Source of the DNA: Abyssisolibacter fermentans
GTDB lineage: Bacteria > Bacillota > Clostridia > Tissierellales > MCWD3
DNA: 64,000 bases
Assembly: GCF_001559865.1 (NCBI RefSeq)
Contig: NZ_LOHE01000060.1
Span: 48,359-112,358, forward strand
Reading direction: 5' to 3'
Shown: one piece after another, positions 35,704-44,086 of the stretch
Layout of the letters: each line of letters begins with the position of its first letter
How positions within the stretch are numbered: the stretch's first letter is position 1
Made by a program: the position numbers and the translations under genes
Notes under the pieces: generated by a model
The model's input: the letters and a program-made list of their open reading frames with translations, nothing else
Told to the model about the DNA's origin: nothing
Database searches by the model: none

Positions 35704-36828
35704 CTACAGTCCGTTGAATTCTGATGCTCCGTAATATCCTGAATCAATGATTGTTTCTTTTACATTATCTTGAGTTACTGTGATAACCTTAATATCTTTA
35801 GCTTTAACATCAATTTTACCATTATTATAAGAACCATTTGTTTCAATTTCTTTACCATCTAGAATGTTAGTTGCTGTTTCAATAGCACCTGTTACTAGGT
35901 TTCTTACATCTTTAAGAACTGTCATACTTTGTTTACCATCTATAACATATTGAATTGATGGAATTTCAGCATCTTGTCCAGTTATATAAATTTCTAGACC
36001 ATCTTCTTTTGCAAATTGATCATAGATTGAACGTGCAGTACCATCATTTGGAGCTAATATAAACGTTTTCCCTTTTGGCGCAGCTGCAGTTATATGAGAT
36101 TCTGCTTTTGACTTAGCAACCTCTGGTTTCCAATCTGTTGTAATCTGTTCTATGATTTGACCCATTTCTTCACGAGTTAATTTTGCTTTATCTTTGTATT
36201 CAACTGCCTTTGATGAGTTTTGAACTATAAATGTACCATCAGCAATTTTAGGCTGTAATTTGTTCCATGCACCTTCAAAGAATAAGAATGCATTATTATC
36301 TGTTGCAGCTCCTGCATAAAGGTATAATTTTTCACCTTTACTATCATCTAATTGATCTAATAAATATTGACCTTGAGCTTCACCAACTGAAACAGAATTG
36401 AATGTGATATAGTAATCTACTGCATCTGTATTGGTTACTAATCTGTCATAAGAAATTACTGTAATACCCTCTTCTTTTGCTGCTTCAACTGCTGCCGCTG
36501 CTGCTGCTCCATCATGCGGAGTTATAATAAGAACTTTAATACCCTTAGAAATCAAAGTTTCAACATTTTGCTTTTCTCTTGCTGAGTCACCTTGACTAAA
36601 AAGAATTTCTACAGACTTATCTGTACCTTCTAAAGCTGCTTTGAATCTTGCTTCATCTTGTACCCAACGTGGCTCTTCTTTAGTAGGAAGTACAATACCA
36701 ATATCTACTAAACCATCTTTTTTATCAGTTTCTGTCGCACCCTGTGAATCATCTTTAGAATTGCTACATCCTGCTAATAAGCTAACTGATAATGCAAGCA
36801 TAAGAAATAATACCAATAGTTTTTTCAT
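35704..36828 (-). CDS. chvE: Sugar-binding lipoprotein (ChvE/XylF type)
   Basis: 374 residues. Lipoprotein signal peptide with lipobox LLAGC (Cys about 21), then a Peripla_BP_4 type I fold: VDIGIVLPTKEEPRWVQDEA, KVLIITPHDGAAAAAAVEAA, YDRLVTNTDAVDYYITFNSV. This is the extracellular receptor for the mmsA/mmsB importer. RBS AGGAGG before the ATG. First gene of the three-gene transport unit; a terminator separates it from the upstream sensor gene. Confidence 0.9.
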   Translation of the reverse strand: MKKLLVLFLMLALSVSLLAGCSNSKDDSQGATETDKKDGLVDIGIVLPTKEEPRWVQDEARFKAALEGTDKSVEILFSQGDSAREKQNVETLISKGIKVLIITPHDGAAAAAAVEAAKEEGITVISYDRLVTNTDAVDYYITFNSVSVGEAQGQYLLDQLDDSKGEKLYLYAGAATDNNAFLFFEGAWNKLQPKIADGTFIVQNSSKAVEYKDKAKLTREEMGQIIEQITTDWKPEVAKSKAESHITAAAPKGKTFILAPNDGTARSIYDQFAKEDGLEIYITGQDAEIPSIQYVIDGKQSMTVLKDVRNLVTGAIETATNILDGKEIETNGSYNNGKIDVKAKDIKVITVTQDNVKETIIDSGYYGASEFNGL

Positions 36829-37021
36829 TTTTAGCCTCCTATTAATTATATAAATTGTGTTTTCCTTAAAACTAGTATATATAATATATAAATTTTACTC
36901 CATGACTGAGAAAAGGAGAAATCTGTATTTTTTTAATTTTTTATATATTTTAAATTTTTAATCTCTAAAAATTTAATATTAAATTTATTCAGAGATTATT
37001 TTAACCTTAAATATGTGCTAA

Positions 37022-37077
37022 AAAATGAACGCCTCATAAAAGACTAACTATCTGGTCTTTTTATGAGACGTTCATTT
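37022..37077 (-). terminator. Strong terminator after the sensor operon
   Basis: Long stem: AAATGAACGCCTCATAAAAG with CTTTTTATGAGACGTTCATTT (one mismatch, one slip), followed by TTTTTT on the minus strand. It lies 19 bases past the stop of the second sugar-binding gene, so chvE-mmsA-mmsB must have its own promoter in 36,829-37,020. Confidence 0.85.
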
Positions 37078-37095
37078 ATTTGAATTATACTTTAA

Positions 37096-38142
37096 TTATC
37101 TATAGATATCTTCTCGTCTGTGAAAAGCATCCTCTATCACTGTTTCTTCTAATGTATTTATAGTAACTGGTAATACGTCCAATTTAATATATGGTACATC
37201 TATCATTCCATTGTTTATTACTTCTTCTGTATTGACATCTTTGCCATTTACTAAATCTATTGCAAGATCAACTGCTGATTCAGCCAATAGTCGAATAGGT
37301 TTATATATAGTAATATACTGTGTTCCTTCTACAATTCGCTGACAGGCACTAATCTCTGCATCATGACCAGCTACATACACACTACCTGCTAAACCTTTTT
37401 CAGCCAAAGCTCTGATAGCTGCTTCTGCTAAACGATCATTAGCACCAATAATTGCATCAACTTGAATATTTTCATTTAAAGCTTTTAATACGATATCATA
37501 AGCATATTTTTCTCTCCAATCGTTCGCCCATTTATCTTCAACAATATTAATGTATCCATTTTGAACAGATTCTTCAAGAACACTCATATAACCTTTTCTA
37601 AACATAGATGAATTGTTGTCATCTGGAGATCCGTTTATTATTATATAATTCCCTTTTGGTACTACGTCTGTCAAAGCTTTAGCTTGTAGTTCTCCTACCT
37701 TAACATTATCAAATGAAATATAAGCATCTATATTTGCATCGTTAATCAATCTATCATAAGCAATTACTTTAATTCCTGCTTCTTTTGCTTCACCTATTGC
37801 TTCACTAATACCATCTTTATCATATGGTATAACAACCATTACATCTACATTTTTATCTATAAGCAGTCGTATCTGTCTATTTTGCGTCTCATTGTCTTCA
37901 TTAGCATTATAAACGATAACATCTATATTCTTTTCTTTTGCTTTTGCTTGAAAAATTTCTTGGTCTCTCTGCCAACGTTCTATGACAAGAGTATCAGCAC
38001 AAAAACCAATAGTAATTTTCCCATCATCCTCCATAGTTCCCTTTTTATACAATTCATTAACAAAGAAGATAATAATACTCAAACAAAGAAATGTAGTTAT
38101 AAAAACTATAAACATATTCAGCTTGTTTTTAAATAGTTTCAT
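37096..38142 (-). CDS. Membrane-anchored sugar-binding protein
   Basis: 348 residues. An N-terminal helix (FIVFITTFLCLSIIIFFVN) without a lipobox suggests a membrane-anchored Peripla_BP_4 domain. The fold matches the chvE product (DKNVDVMVVIPYDKDGISEAI, VIAYDRLINDANIDAYISFDN, VYVAGHDAEISACQRI). Encoded directly after the response regulator and before the terminator, so it is part of the sensor unit and may present sugar to the kinase or to the transporter. Confidence 0.82.
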   Translation of the reverse strand: MKLFKNKLNMFIVFITTFLCLSIIIFFVNELYKKGTMEDDGKITIGFCADTLVIERWQRDQEIFQAKAKEKNIDVIVYNANEDNETQNRQIRLLIDKNVDVMVVIPYDKDGISEAIGEAKEAGIKVIAYDRLINDANIDAYISFDNVKVGELQAKALTDVVPKGNYIIINGSPDDNNSSMFRKGYMSVLEESVQNGYINIVEDKWANDWREKYAYDIVLKALNENIQVDAIIGANDRLAEAAIRALAEKGLAGSVYVAGHDAEISACQRIVEGTQYITIYKPIRLLAESAVDLAIDLVNGKDVNTEEVINNGMIDVPYIKLDVLPVTINTLEETVIEDAFHRREDIYR

Positions 38143-38187
38143 TATTACCCCACCTTTTTCAAATTATTTCACTAGCCACACCGATTC

Positions 38188-39780
38188 TTATCTATATTCT
38201 GTTGGTGAAACACCAACTAATTTTTTAAATAAACGGCTAAAATAGTTAGGGTCATTATATCCAATTTTATAACAAATTTCTTTAACAGAATATTTGTTAG
38301 TTTTCAAAAGCTCTTTTGCTATATCTATTCTTTTCTTACGAACATATTCAACAAAGCTCTGTCCTATTTCGTTTTTGAATATCTTGCTAAAATACTGTGG
38401 ACTTACTGATACTTCTTTAGATATATCTATGAGATTTAGATCTTCATTTAAATGCTCATCAATATATTTTTTAGCATTCAATACAACTCTTGATATGTGT
38501 TTATCCTTTTTACTTTGCACCTGCTCAACAATATAGCTTACTTTTCTAAGACACCAATTTTGTATTGAAACAATACTATCTAAGCTATTTAATTCATTCA
38601 AGTAACTTGAATAACCAACGATTTCTTCTTGTAGGTCGTTTCTATAAGAACAACTCAGCACCATAACCATTAATTCAAGTATAGTATTTCTAACTTCGAC
38701 TATGTCACCATGGAACTTCTTATTTACTTTGTTGAAAAACGTTTTCATTTCATTAACTAATCGCTCTTTATCCCCAATTTCAAGCAGTTTAATAATATGT
38801 GTTTCATCTTCCTTTATATCTATATAAGTATAATCATCATTGGAATTATTCTTTTGAGAAATATCATTAATATGAACAATATTTTCATCTGTTATGCGAT
38901 TAAGACTAAACATTGCCTCCTCCAATGAATTTTTACATTTTTCAAGAGCATAACATGAACCGATACCAATATGAATATTACTATCTACTAGTTTTTTTAT
39001 CGAATTATATATTGAATCTGCTATCTCAAATGCTTTTATCCTCTGTTCATATTCAGACTCTGTTTGATTCTCATAAACTAAAACTGTAATTTGATTTATT
39101 ATCATTGGTCCTACAATACATTTACATTTATATTTAATAGCACTTTGAACCTTAGGGTAAATGGATTGTCCAATTATCCCTGTACCTATTTTATCATGCA
39201 AATTTTGATGTTTTCCTTCTCCAAACTCAATAACCATCACATAGCCTTTTCTTTTCTTTGCTTCAAAAAGATCTTGATATTTAATTAATTCGTCTCGATA
39301 ATCTGTATTTAGCAGTAGTGAATAAATAAAGGCATGCTCTAATATTGGTATTATCTTCTTTAGTTTTTCTTTATTTTCAATCTCACGAAGTCTTTGATTA
39401 CGTTCTACCAAAATATCATTTTTAATACTGTTTAATACATCTGTTACCTTTTTAGGATTTATAGGTTTTAAAATATAATCGCATACTCCAAGTTCTACAG
39501 CTTGTTTGGCATATTCAAATTGTTCATATGCTGATATAATCACAAACCTAGTATCTATATGCCGCTTTTTTATAGCTTCTATTGCTTCTATCCCATTAAT
39601 ACCAGGCATCTTTATATCCATCAGTACAATATCAGGGTTATAGTTCTCACAAACAGCTATTGCTTCACGCCCTGAACTAGCGGTTGCTACAACCTCTATA
39701 TCCTCCAAAGTATCTTCAATTAGAAATTTCAGTCCATCCAAAACAATTTGTTCATCGTCTACAATTATTAATCGATACAT
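38188..39780 (-). CDS. YesN-type response regulator (receiver plus AraC DNA-binding domain)
   Basis: 530 residues. Receiver domain at residues 1-120 with acidic pocket VDDEQ and phospho-acceptor Asp in DIVLMDIKMPG (about 55). The middle region (130-420) is YesN-type with GIGSCYALEKCKNSLEEA. An AraC double helix-turn-helix is at the C-terminus (DLNLIDISKEVSVSPQYFSK and KEICYKIGYNDPNYFSRLFK). ATG 39780 has GGAGGG upstream. It is 12 bases after the kinase stop and probably activates the chvE-mmsA-mmsB promoter. Confidence 0.9.
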   Translation of the reverse strand: MYRLIIVDDEQIVLDGLKFLIEDTLEDIEVVATASSGREAIAVCENYNPDIVLMDIKMPGINGIEAIEAIKKRHIDTRFVIISAYEQFEYAKQAVELGVCDYILKPINPKKVTDVLNSIKNDILVERNQRLREIENKEKLKKIIPILEHAFIYSLLLNTDYRDELIKYQDLFEAKKRKGYVMVIEFGEGKHQNLHDKIGTGIIGQSIYPKVQSAIKYKCKCIVGPMIINQITVLVYENQTESEYEQRIKAFEIADSIYNSIKKLVDSNIHIGIGSCYALEKCKNSLEEAMFSLNRITDENIVHINDISQKNNSNDDYTYIDIKEDETHIIKLLEIGDKERLVNEMKTFFNKVNKKFHGDIVEVRNTILELMVMVLSCSYRNDLQEEIVGYSSYLNELNSLDSIVSIQNWCLRKVSYIVEQVQSKKDKHISRVVLNAKKYIDEHLNEDLNLIDISKEVSVSPQYFSKIFKNEIGQSFVEYVRKKRIDIAKELLKTNKYSVKEICYKIGYNDPNYFSRLFKKLVGVSPTEYR

Positions 39781-39792
39781 ATTACCCTCCAT

Positions 39793-41271
39793 TTAAGCTT
39801 CATGTGGCAAGCAAATTGTAATTTTTACGCCTTGATTTAATCTGCCCTCCATCCTAAATATATCACTCCTGTGAAAATATAGCTCTAATCGATCCCGTAC
39901 ATTTCGTATACCAATTCCTACCTCTTCATTTTGACCTAATTGACTATTGCTATTCCTACTTAATATCTTTTCTATTAGTGAGTTTTCTATCCCTCTTCCA
40001 TTATCTTCTACAATGACACAAACTTCATTGAGTAAATATCTAGTAGTTACCTTAATAGTACCGCCTTCTTCCAAACCACTTAGTCCATGTATATATGCAT
40101 TTTCCACTAATGGTTGAAGGATGAGTGGTGGTACCCTTTTATCAAATGTCAAAGGATCAATATCTAATTCAAATCTAATCCTATGACCAAATCTCACCTT
40201 TAGCAGGTCATAATAATCAGATATATTTTTTACTTCTTCACCTAATGTACATGTGGAATCCATTTTTTGAATATTATATCTGAAAAGCCTAGACATACTT
40301 TCGAGAAATTCTCCAGTTCTAGTTGCTCTTTCCATTATAGATAATTGAACACCAGCATTAATCGTATTAAATAGAAAATGTGGATTAATCTGAGATTGTA
40401 GAGCATATAATCTTGCATTATCTAAAAGGTGCTCCATTTTAACATTTTTGAGTTGCTGATCTTTAAGCTTGGTTTCTGTCTCTGCGATATTTTTTACCTC
40501 TGCTATATATTCCCTTATATTATTTTTCATCTTATTAAATGCAATTGCCAATAGTTTAAATTCATCATCAAACTCAAGATATATATCTTCAGTATCAAAA
40601 TTTCCCTTTGATATTTCTTCAGCTACATGTGTCAACTGACTAAATGGTTTTACCATTCTCGCTGTAATTAAATATACTATGAGTAAAGATATTATTATTA
40701 AGCTAATAACAATTATATAAGTTATAGTTTGTAAAAGATGAGTCTGATTTACAAGTTCAAGATAGGTCTTTGAATTCCTTGATAGTTGTATTGAATTGAG
40801 TTTGTCTATATATTCAAAAATAAAGTTTTTTATGGTTTTGCTTTTTTCGTAGTTTATATAGTATTTAGATACATTTCTCTGCCTTTTATATGAGATTGCG
40901 TTTTGAGCTTGGTTGATATATTCCTCTGAAAGATTTTTGATATTTTTCATGAGAACATCTTCTGTACTATAAATATTATCATAATCTCCTTCTAATAAAT
41001 CGAAAAACTCTTGTCTTTTTTTATTATAATCATTTAATCTTGTTGAGCTCTTTGAGCTTAAAAAACCTAATAAATCATTATCTAATTCTGAAATAACAGA
41101 CTGTATATCTGATAGAAAAATATGCTTTTCAAACATGGCTTCTATTTGTCCTTTATATCTTTCCATAATAAATAATGAGTACACACTGAGAATTGTCATA
41201 AGTAATATAACACCTAATGAATAAACAATTAAATTATTCTTAATAGAGCTTACTCTATTCATTTTGGTCAT
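39793..41271 (-). CDS. YesM/LytS-like sensor histidine kinase
   Basis: About 492 residues. Two membrane helices (about 13-35 and 180-205) bracket an extracellular helical domain; a HAMP segment follows (ARMVKPFSQLTHVAEEISKG). The His_kinase motif is LQSQINPHFLFNTINAG (phospho-His in NPHF) and the ATPase domain shows PPLILQPLVENAYIHGL and VEDNGRGI. The start overlaps the end of the upstream binding-protein gene, so the two are translationally coupled, in line with a physical sensor complex. ATG 41262 is an alternative start. Confidence 0.9.
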   Translation of the reverse strand: MTKMNRVSSIKNNLIVYSLGVILLMTILSVYSLFIMERYKGQIEAMFEKHIFLSDIQSVISELDNDLLGFLSSKSSTRLNDYNKKRQEFFDLLEGDYDNIYSTEDVLMKNIKNLSEEYINQAQNAISYKRQRNVSKYYINYEKSKTIKNFIFEYIDKLNSIQLSRNSKTYLELVNQTHLLQTITYIIVISLIIISLLIVYLITARMVKPFSQLTHVAEEISKGNFDTEDIYLEFDDEFKLLAIAFNKMKNNIREYIAEVKNIAETETKLKDQQLKNVKMEHLLDNARLYALQSQINPHFLFNTINAGVQLSIMERATRTGEFLESMSRLFRYNIQKMDSTCTLGEEVKNISDYYDLLKVRFGHRIRFELDIDPLTFDKRVPPLILQPLVENAYIHGLSGLEEGGTIKVTTRYLLNEVCVIVEDNGRGIENSLIEKILSRNSNSQLGQNEEVGIGIRNVRDRLELYFHRSDIFRMEGRLNQGVKITICLPHEA

Positions 41272-42292
41272 TTGAATCACTCATTTCGCTTATATAATCA
41301 AGTATATTTGTTTCATCTACAACTCGTATATCTGTATTAATGTAACTTGAAACAAACTTATTTGTTCTATACTCAACAAATGCCTTTATAGCTTCTCTTC
41401 CAATATCTTCGTAATCTGTGACTATAGAAGCTTCAATCACATTTCCTTTTTTAATATATTCCATTATCTCAGTATCATTACCATACCCTACTAATACTAC
41501 ATCATTAACAAGATTATTATCAATCAGAACCTGAACCACACCTAGTGTATTTTCGCCACTTGTGCAAAGTATACCATTTACTTGGTTATTATTTAGTAAT
41601 ATCTCTGTTGCCACTGTTTCTGCACTAAGTACTCCTTGTTCTGTATATTTTATAATTTCAAGAGTAAGATTAGGATAAGACTTCAAAACTTCTTTTAATC
41701 CAAGCATCATCATTTCTTCCTGAAAAGTTCTATCCTTACCATAACTTCTCTGATCAATCACTGCAATTTTTCCTTTACCATTTAATAGTCTAGCAAAGCT
41801 TTCTCCTGCTAGCTGACCAATATCATATCTATTAACTCCAACATAACAAATTCTTGGACTCTTAGGAACATCTTCTTCAATTGTTATCACAGGTATGCCA
41901 ATGTCACTAATTTCTTTAATTTTCTCAATTATTCCCTCATCATCGATAGCATGCACAATAATACCATTCACCTTTAAATATTTTGCTTTATCAAGAGCAA
42001 CTATAACGTCTTCATAATAATTAGACCTGTCTATTTTATTTATCTCAACAGCTATATTAAACTCAGCAGCTGTATCTAATATTCCCTTATTAAATGCTTC
42101 ATCATAAGCCTGATTTGAGTCATCTATAATAACCATAATATGAGCCTTAGCCTTTTCCTTAGAAGCCCATAGGTATTCATCTTTTGATGACCTAGCGATT
42201 TCGTTTGATATAACAACTCCAGCTATTAATGAACCCATTAACACTACTATCAACACAAGAAGAAATCCGTAAATAAGTCTTTTTTTATCCAT
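41255..42292 (-). CDS. XylFII-like membrane-anchored sugar sensor
   Basis: 345 residues. An N-terminal anchor helix (LIYGFLLVLIVVLMGSLIAGVVI) is followed by a Peripla_BP_4 / LacI-type sugar-binding domain (NGIIVHAIDDEGIIEKIKEI, IPVITIEEDVPKS, GILCTSGENTLGVVQVL). First gene of the sensor operon and overlapping the kinase start. In Clostridium beijerinckii the same gene order encodes XylFII, a xylose-binding protein that docks on LytS and drives YesN activation of the xylose transporter. The sugar here is not proven. Confidence 0.82.
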   Translation of the reverse strand: MDKKRLIYGFLLVLIVVLMGSLIAGVVISNEIARSSKDEYLWASKEKAKAHIMVIIDDSNQAYDEAFNKGILDTAAEFNIAVEINKIDRSNYYEDVIVALDKAKYLKVNGIIVHAIDDEGIIEKIKEISDIGIPVITIEEDVPKSPRICYVGVNRYDIGQLAGESFARLLNGKGKIAVIDQRSYGKDRTFQEEMMMLGLKEVLKSYPNLTLEIIKYTEQGVLSAETVATEILLNNNQVNGILCTSGENTLGVVQVLIDNNLVNDVVLVGYGNDTEIMEYIKKGNVIEASIVTDYEDIGREAIKAFVEYRTNKFVSSYINTDIRVVDETNILDYISEMSDSNDQNE

Positions 42293-42745
42293 TTTTAAAC
42301 ACTCCTATTCACTCTTACCCTTTTATTGTACATTGGTTTATTAGTAAAAAGGAAACAATTTTATAGACAAATTTAATAAATAATAGCATATATTTATTAT
42401 ATTATATAAACACATTACTTTCATTGAAAAAATTTTGGATTATGCTTTTATTATATTTATTAAGTACATACTTATACATGTCATATTGTTAATAATATAA
42501 ATTCTAATATTTTATGTTTTTAATTATAAAAGACAATAATGATAGGCTTATCTTCTTTTATATTAGGTAGTACTATTCATTCAAGTTAAAGGACAAAAAC
42601 TTAATTCAAACTCATTAATAGTTTTATTTTACATATTATTGCATATATGTTATGATGTGCTTAGAATATTGGTACCTTTTGATTACTCTATATAATATTA
42701 AGCTTTTTATGTAATGAAGTATATTTTCTTTAGGAGTTGTATGAT
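42293..42745. other. Divergent intergenic region
   Basis: AT-rich, 450 bases, between the sensor operon (minus) and the lipoprotein remnant (plus). Promoters for both must be here. No ORF or strong hairpin seen. Confidence 0.4.
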
Positions 42746-43021
42746 ATGAAAAAAATATTAATTGTTTTAGTTGTTTTGTTTATATCAAGCTTTCTCATTA
42801 GTTGTACTACTGAAGATAAAAATATAGTTAAACTTTCTACTATATTAAAACAAGATTCAAAGCTTTATAAGAAGCTAATGATAATGGATGGTACTACAGG
42901 AGATAAAGAAGAAACTGAGGATCAAAAAATTATAAATATATTTATTGATGACATAGAAGATTATTCTTTAATAGAATTTAAAGATGATTTTCTTAATGGG
43001 TATAAATATTTACAACTGTAA
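42746..43021 (+). CDS. Small lipoprotein, probably truncated by an IS remnant
   Basis: 91 residues from ATG 42746 (TAGGAG 9 bases upstream). Signal peptide with lipobox LISC, then an acidic domain (EDKNIVKLSTILKQDSKLYK and IINIFIDDIEDYSLIEFKDD). No family recognised. The stop codon falls 3 bases before a fragment of an IS200/IS605 transposase, so the original C-terminus has probably been lost. Confidence 0.55.
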   Translation: MKKILIVLVVLFISSFLISCTTEDKNIVKLSTILKQDSKLYKKLMIMDGTTGDKEETEDQKIINIFIDDIEDYSLIEFKDDFLNGYKYLQL

Positions 43022-43023
43022 GG

Positions 43024-43198
43024 AATGTAACAGAAGAGATAGTGAAAAATTATATAGAAAATGAAGAAATACCAGTAACTAAAAGTAATTTTAAGGTTGA
43101 AGAATAGTAAAATTTATTGGGCTTAAGCCTAAAGAAGACTTTCAGTCTTAGGCATTTATGCCTAAATCCACCTACTTTAGTAGGTGCGTTGTTTAATT
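43024..43198 (+). mobile_element. Right-end remnant of the IS200/IS605 element
   Basis: Encodes only the last 27 residues of tnpA (NVTEEIVKNYIENEEIPVTK to KVEE, TAG at 43105-43107) followed by the right-end palindromes (GGCTTAAGCC, TTAGGCATTTATGCCTAA, CCTACTTTAGTAGG) up to GTTGTTTAATT. Nearly identical to the right end of the element at 25.8 kb, on the opposite strand. Confidence 0.8.
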
Positions 43199-43388
43199 GA
43201 CTCTTATTAAACCTAAATGGAAACACTAAAGGTTTATCATCGATAAATGATTTATATTTTATTCCGTTTAAGTATTTATCTAACAACGATTTTTCTGTTA
43301 TACTTATTTCCTCATAATATTTCCCAAGTGCCTGAAATCACTACTCACTTTGACACTATTAGCAATTTGGGTAAACGCAGTAAATGGA

Positions 43389-43979
43389 TCATTTGATTTT
43401 GATTTTTTTTCTATACCATACAGCTTCTCTATCATCTACATTTGCAGGAGTAACAATAAAATCTGTTATGAATCCTTCAAATGTAGATACAACATGAAGC
43501 TTAAATCCATAGTATGTTTCTCTTTTTGACGGACAACGACCATACTCAGCTTCTGGCTTAAATGTTTGTGGAAACAAGCCCTTCCAAACTTACAAACTGG
43601 TATTGGCATGTTATCCACAATGCGATAATTGCTAAGCCAGATATTGAGCCAAGTTTCTTTCGAATTTCTTTTGTGATTAAATATAGATTTCTACGAGTTC
43701 TATTAAATCTTGTTCTATCACCTATACATGGGTCTAACTCTAATTACGCTTTACAAAATTAAACCATGCATTTTCAAAATCGATAGTCATTAATTCACCA
43801 ACTATACTTATGGTAATTATTTCACTATCTGAAAGTATAGCTTTGTCTGAATTACGGCGTTCTGCTACATTTGTTGGAGCAATTTCATGGTAAATATCGT
43901 CAATTATATCGAAGGTTACTGTAATAAAATTTTTCAAATCTTCGATTTTCTTGATATCATATTTATTGAACTCTAACAT
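43389..43979 (-). pseudogene. IS982-family transposase pseudogene
   Basis: N-terminal frame MLEFNKYDIKKIEDLKNFIT to LSDSEIITISIVGELMTIDF and ENAWFNFVKRN, then a TAG. The middle GDRTRFNRTRRNLYLITKEI, shifted to YRIVDNMPIPVCKFGRACFH, shifted again to KTFKPEAEYGRCPSKRETYY and ending near TPANVDDREAVW. At least three lesions, and the last third with its catalytic Glu is missing. AGGAG precedes the original ATG. Downstream (43,199-43,388) are short coding-like scraps of unknown origin. Confidence 0.75.
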
Positions 43980-44086
43980 ATGTTTTTCTCCTATCTTTTT
44001 TTTGCCGATTGCAATGATAGGTTAACATAATTATTAGGGCTTTTATATTTGTAAATTTCAACTATCACAACGAGTTAAATTATCCG

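Noticed and set aside
43050..43286. 78-codon minus-strand ORF across the IS right end
   Set aside because: It reads through the palindromic IS end and the antisense of tnpA; composition shows it is not a gene.
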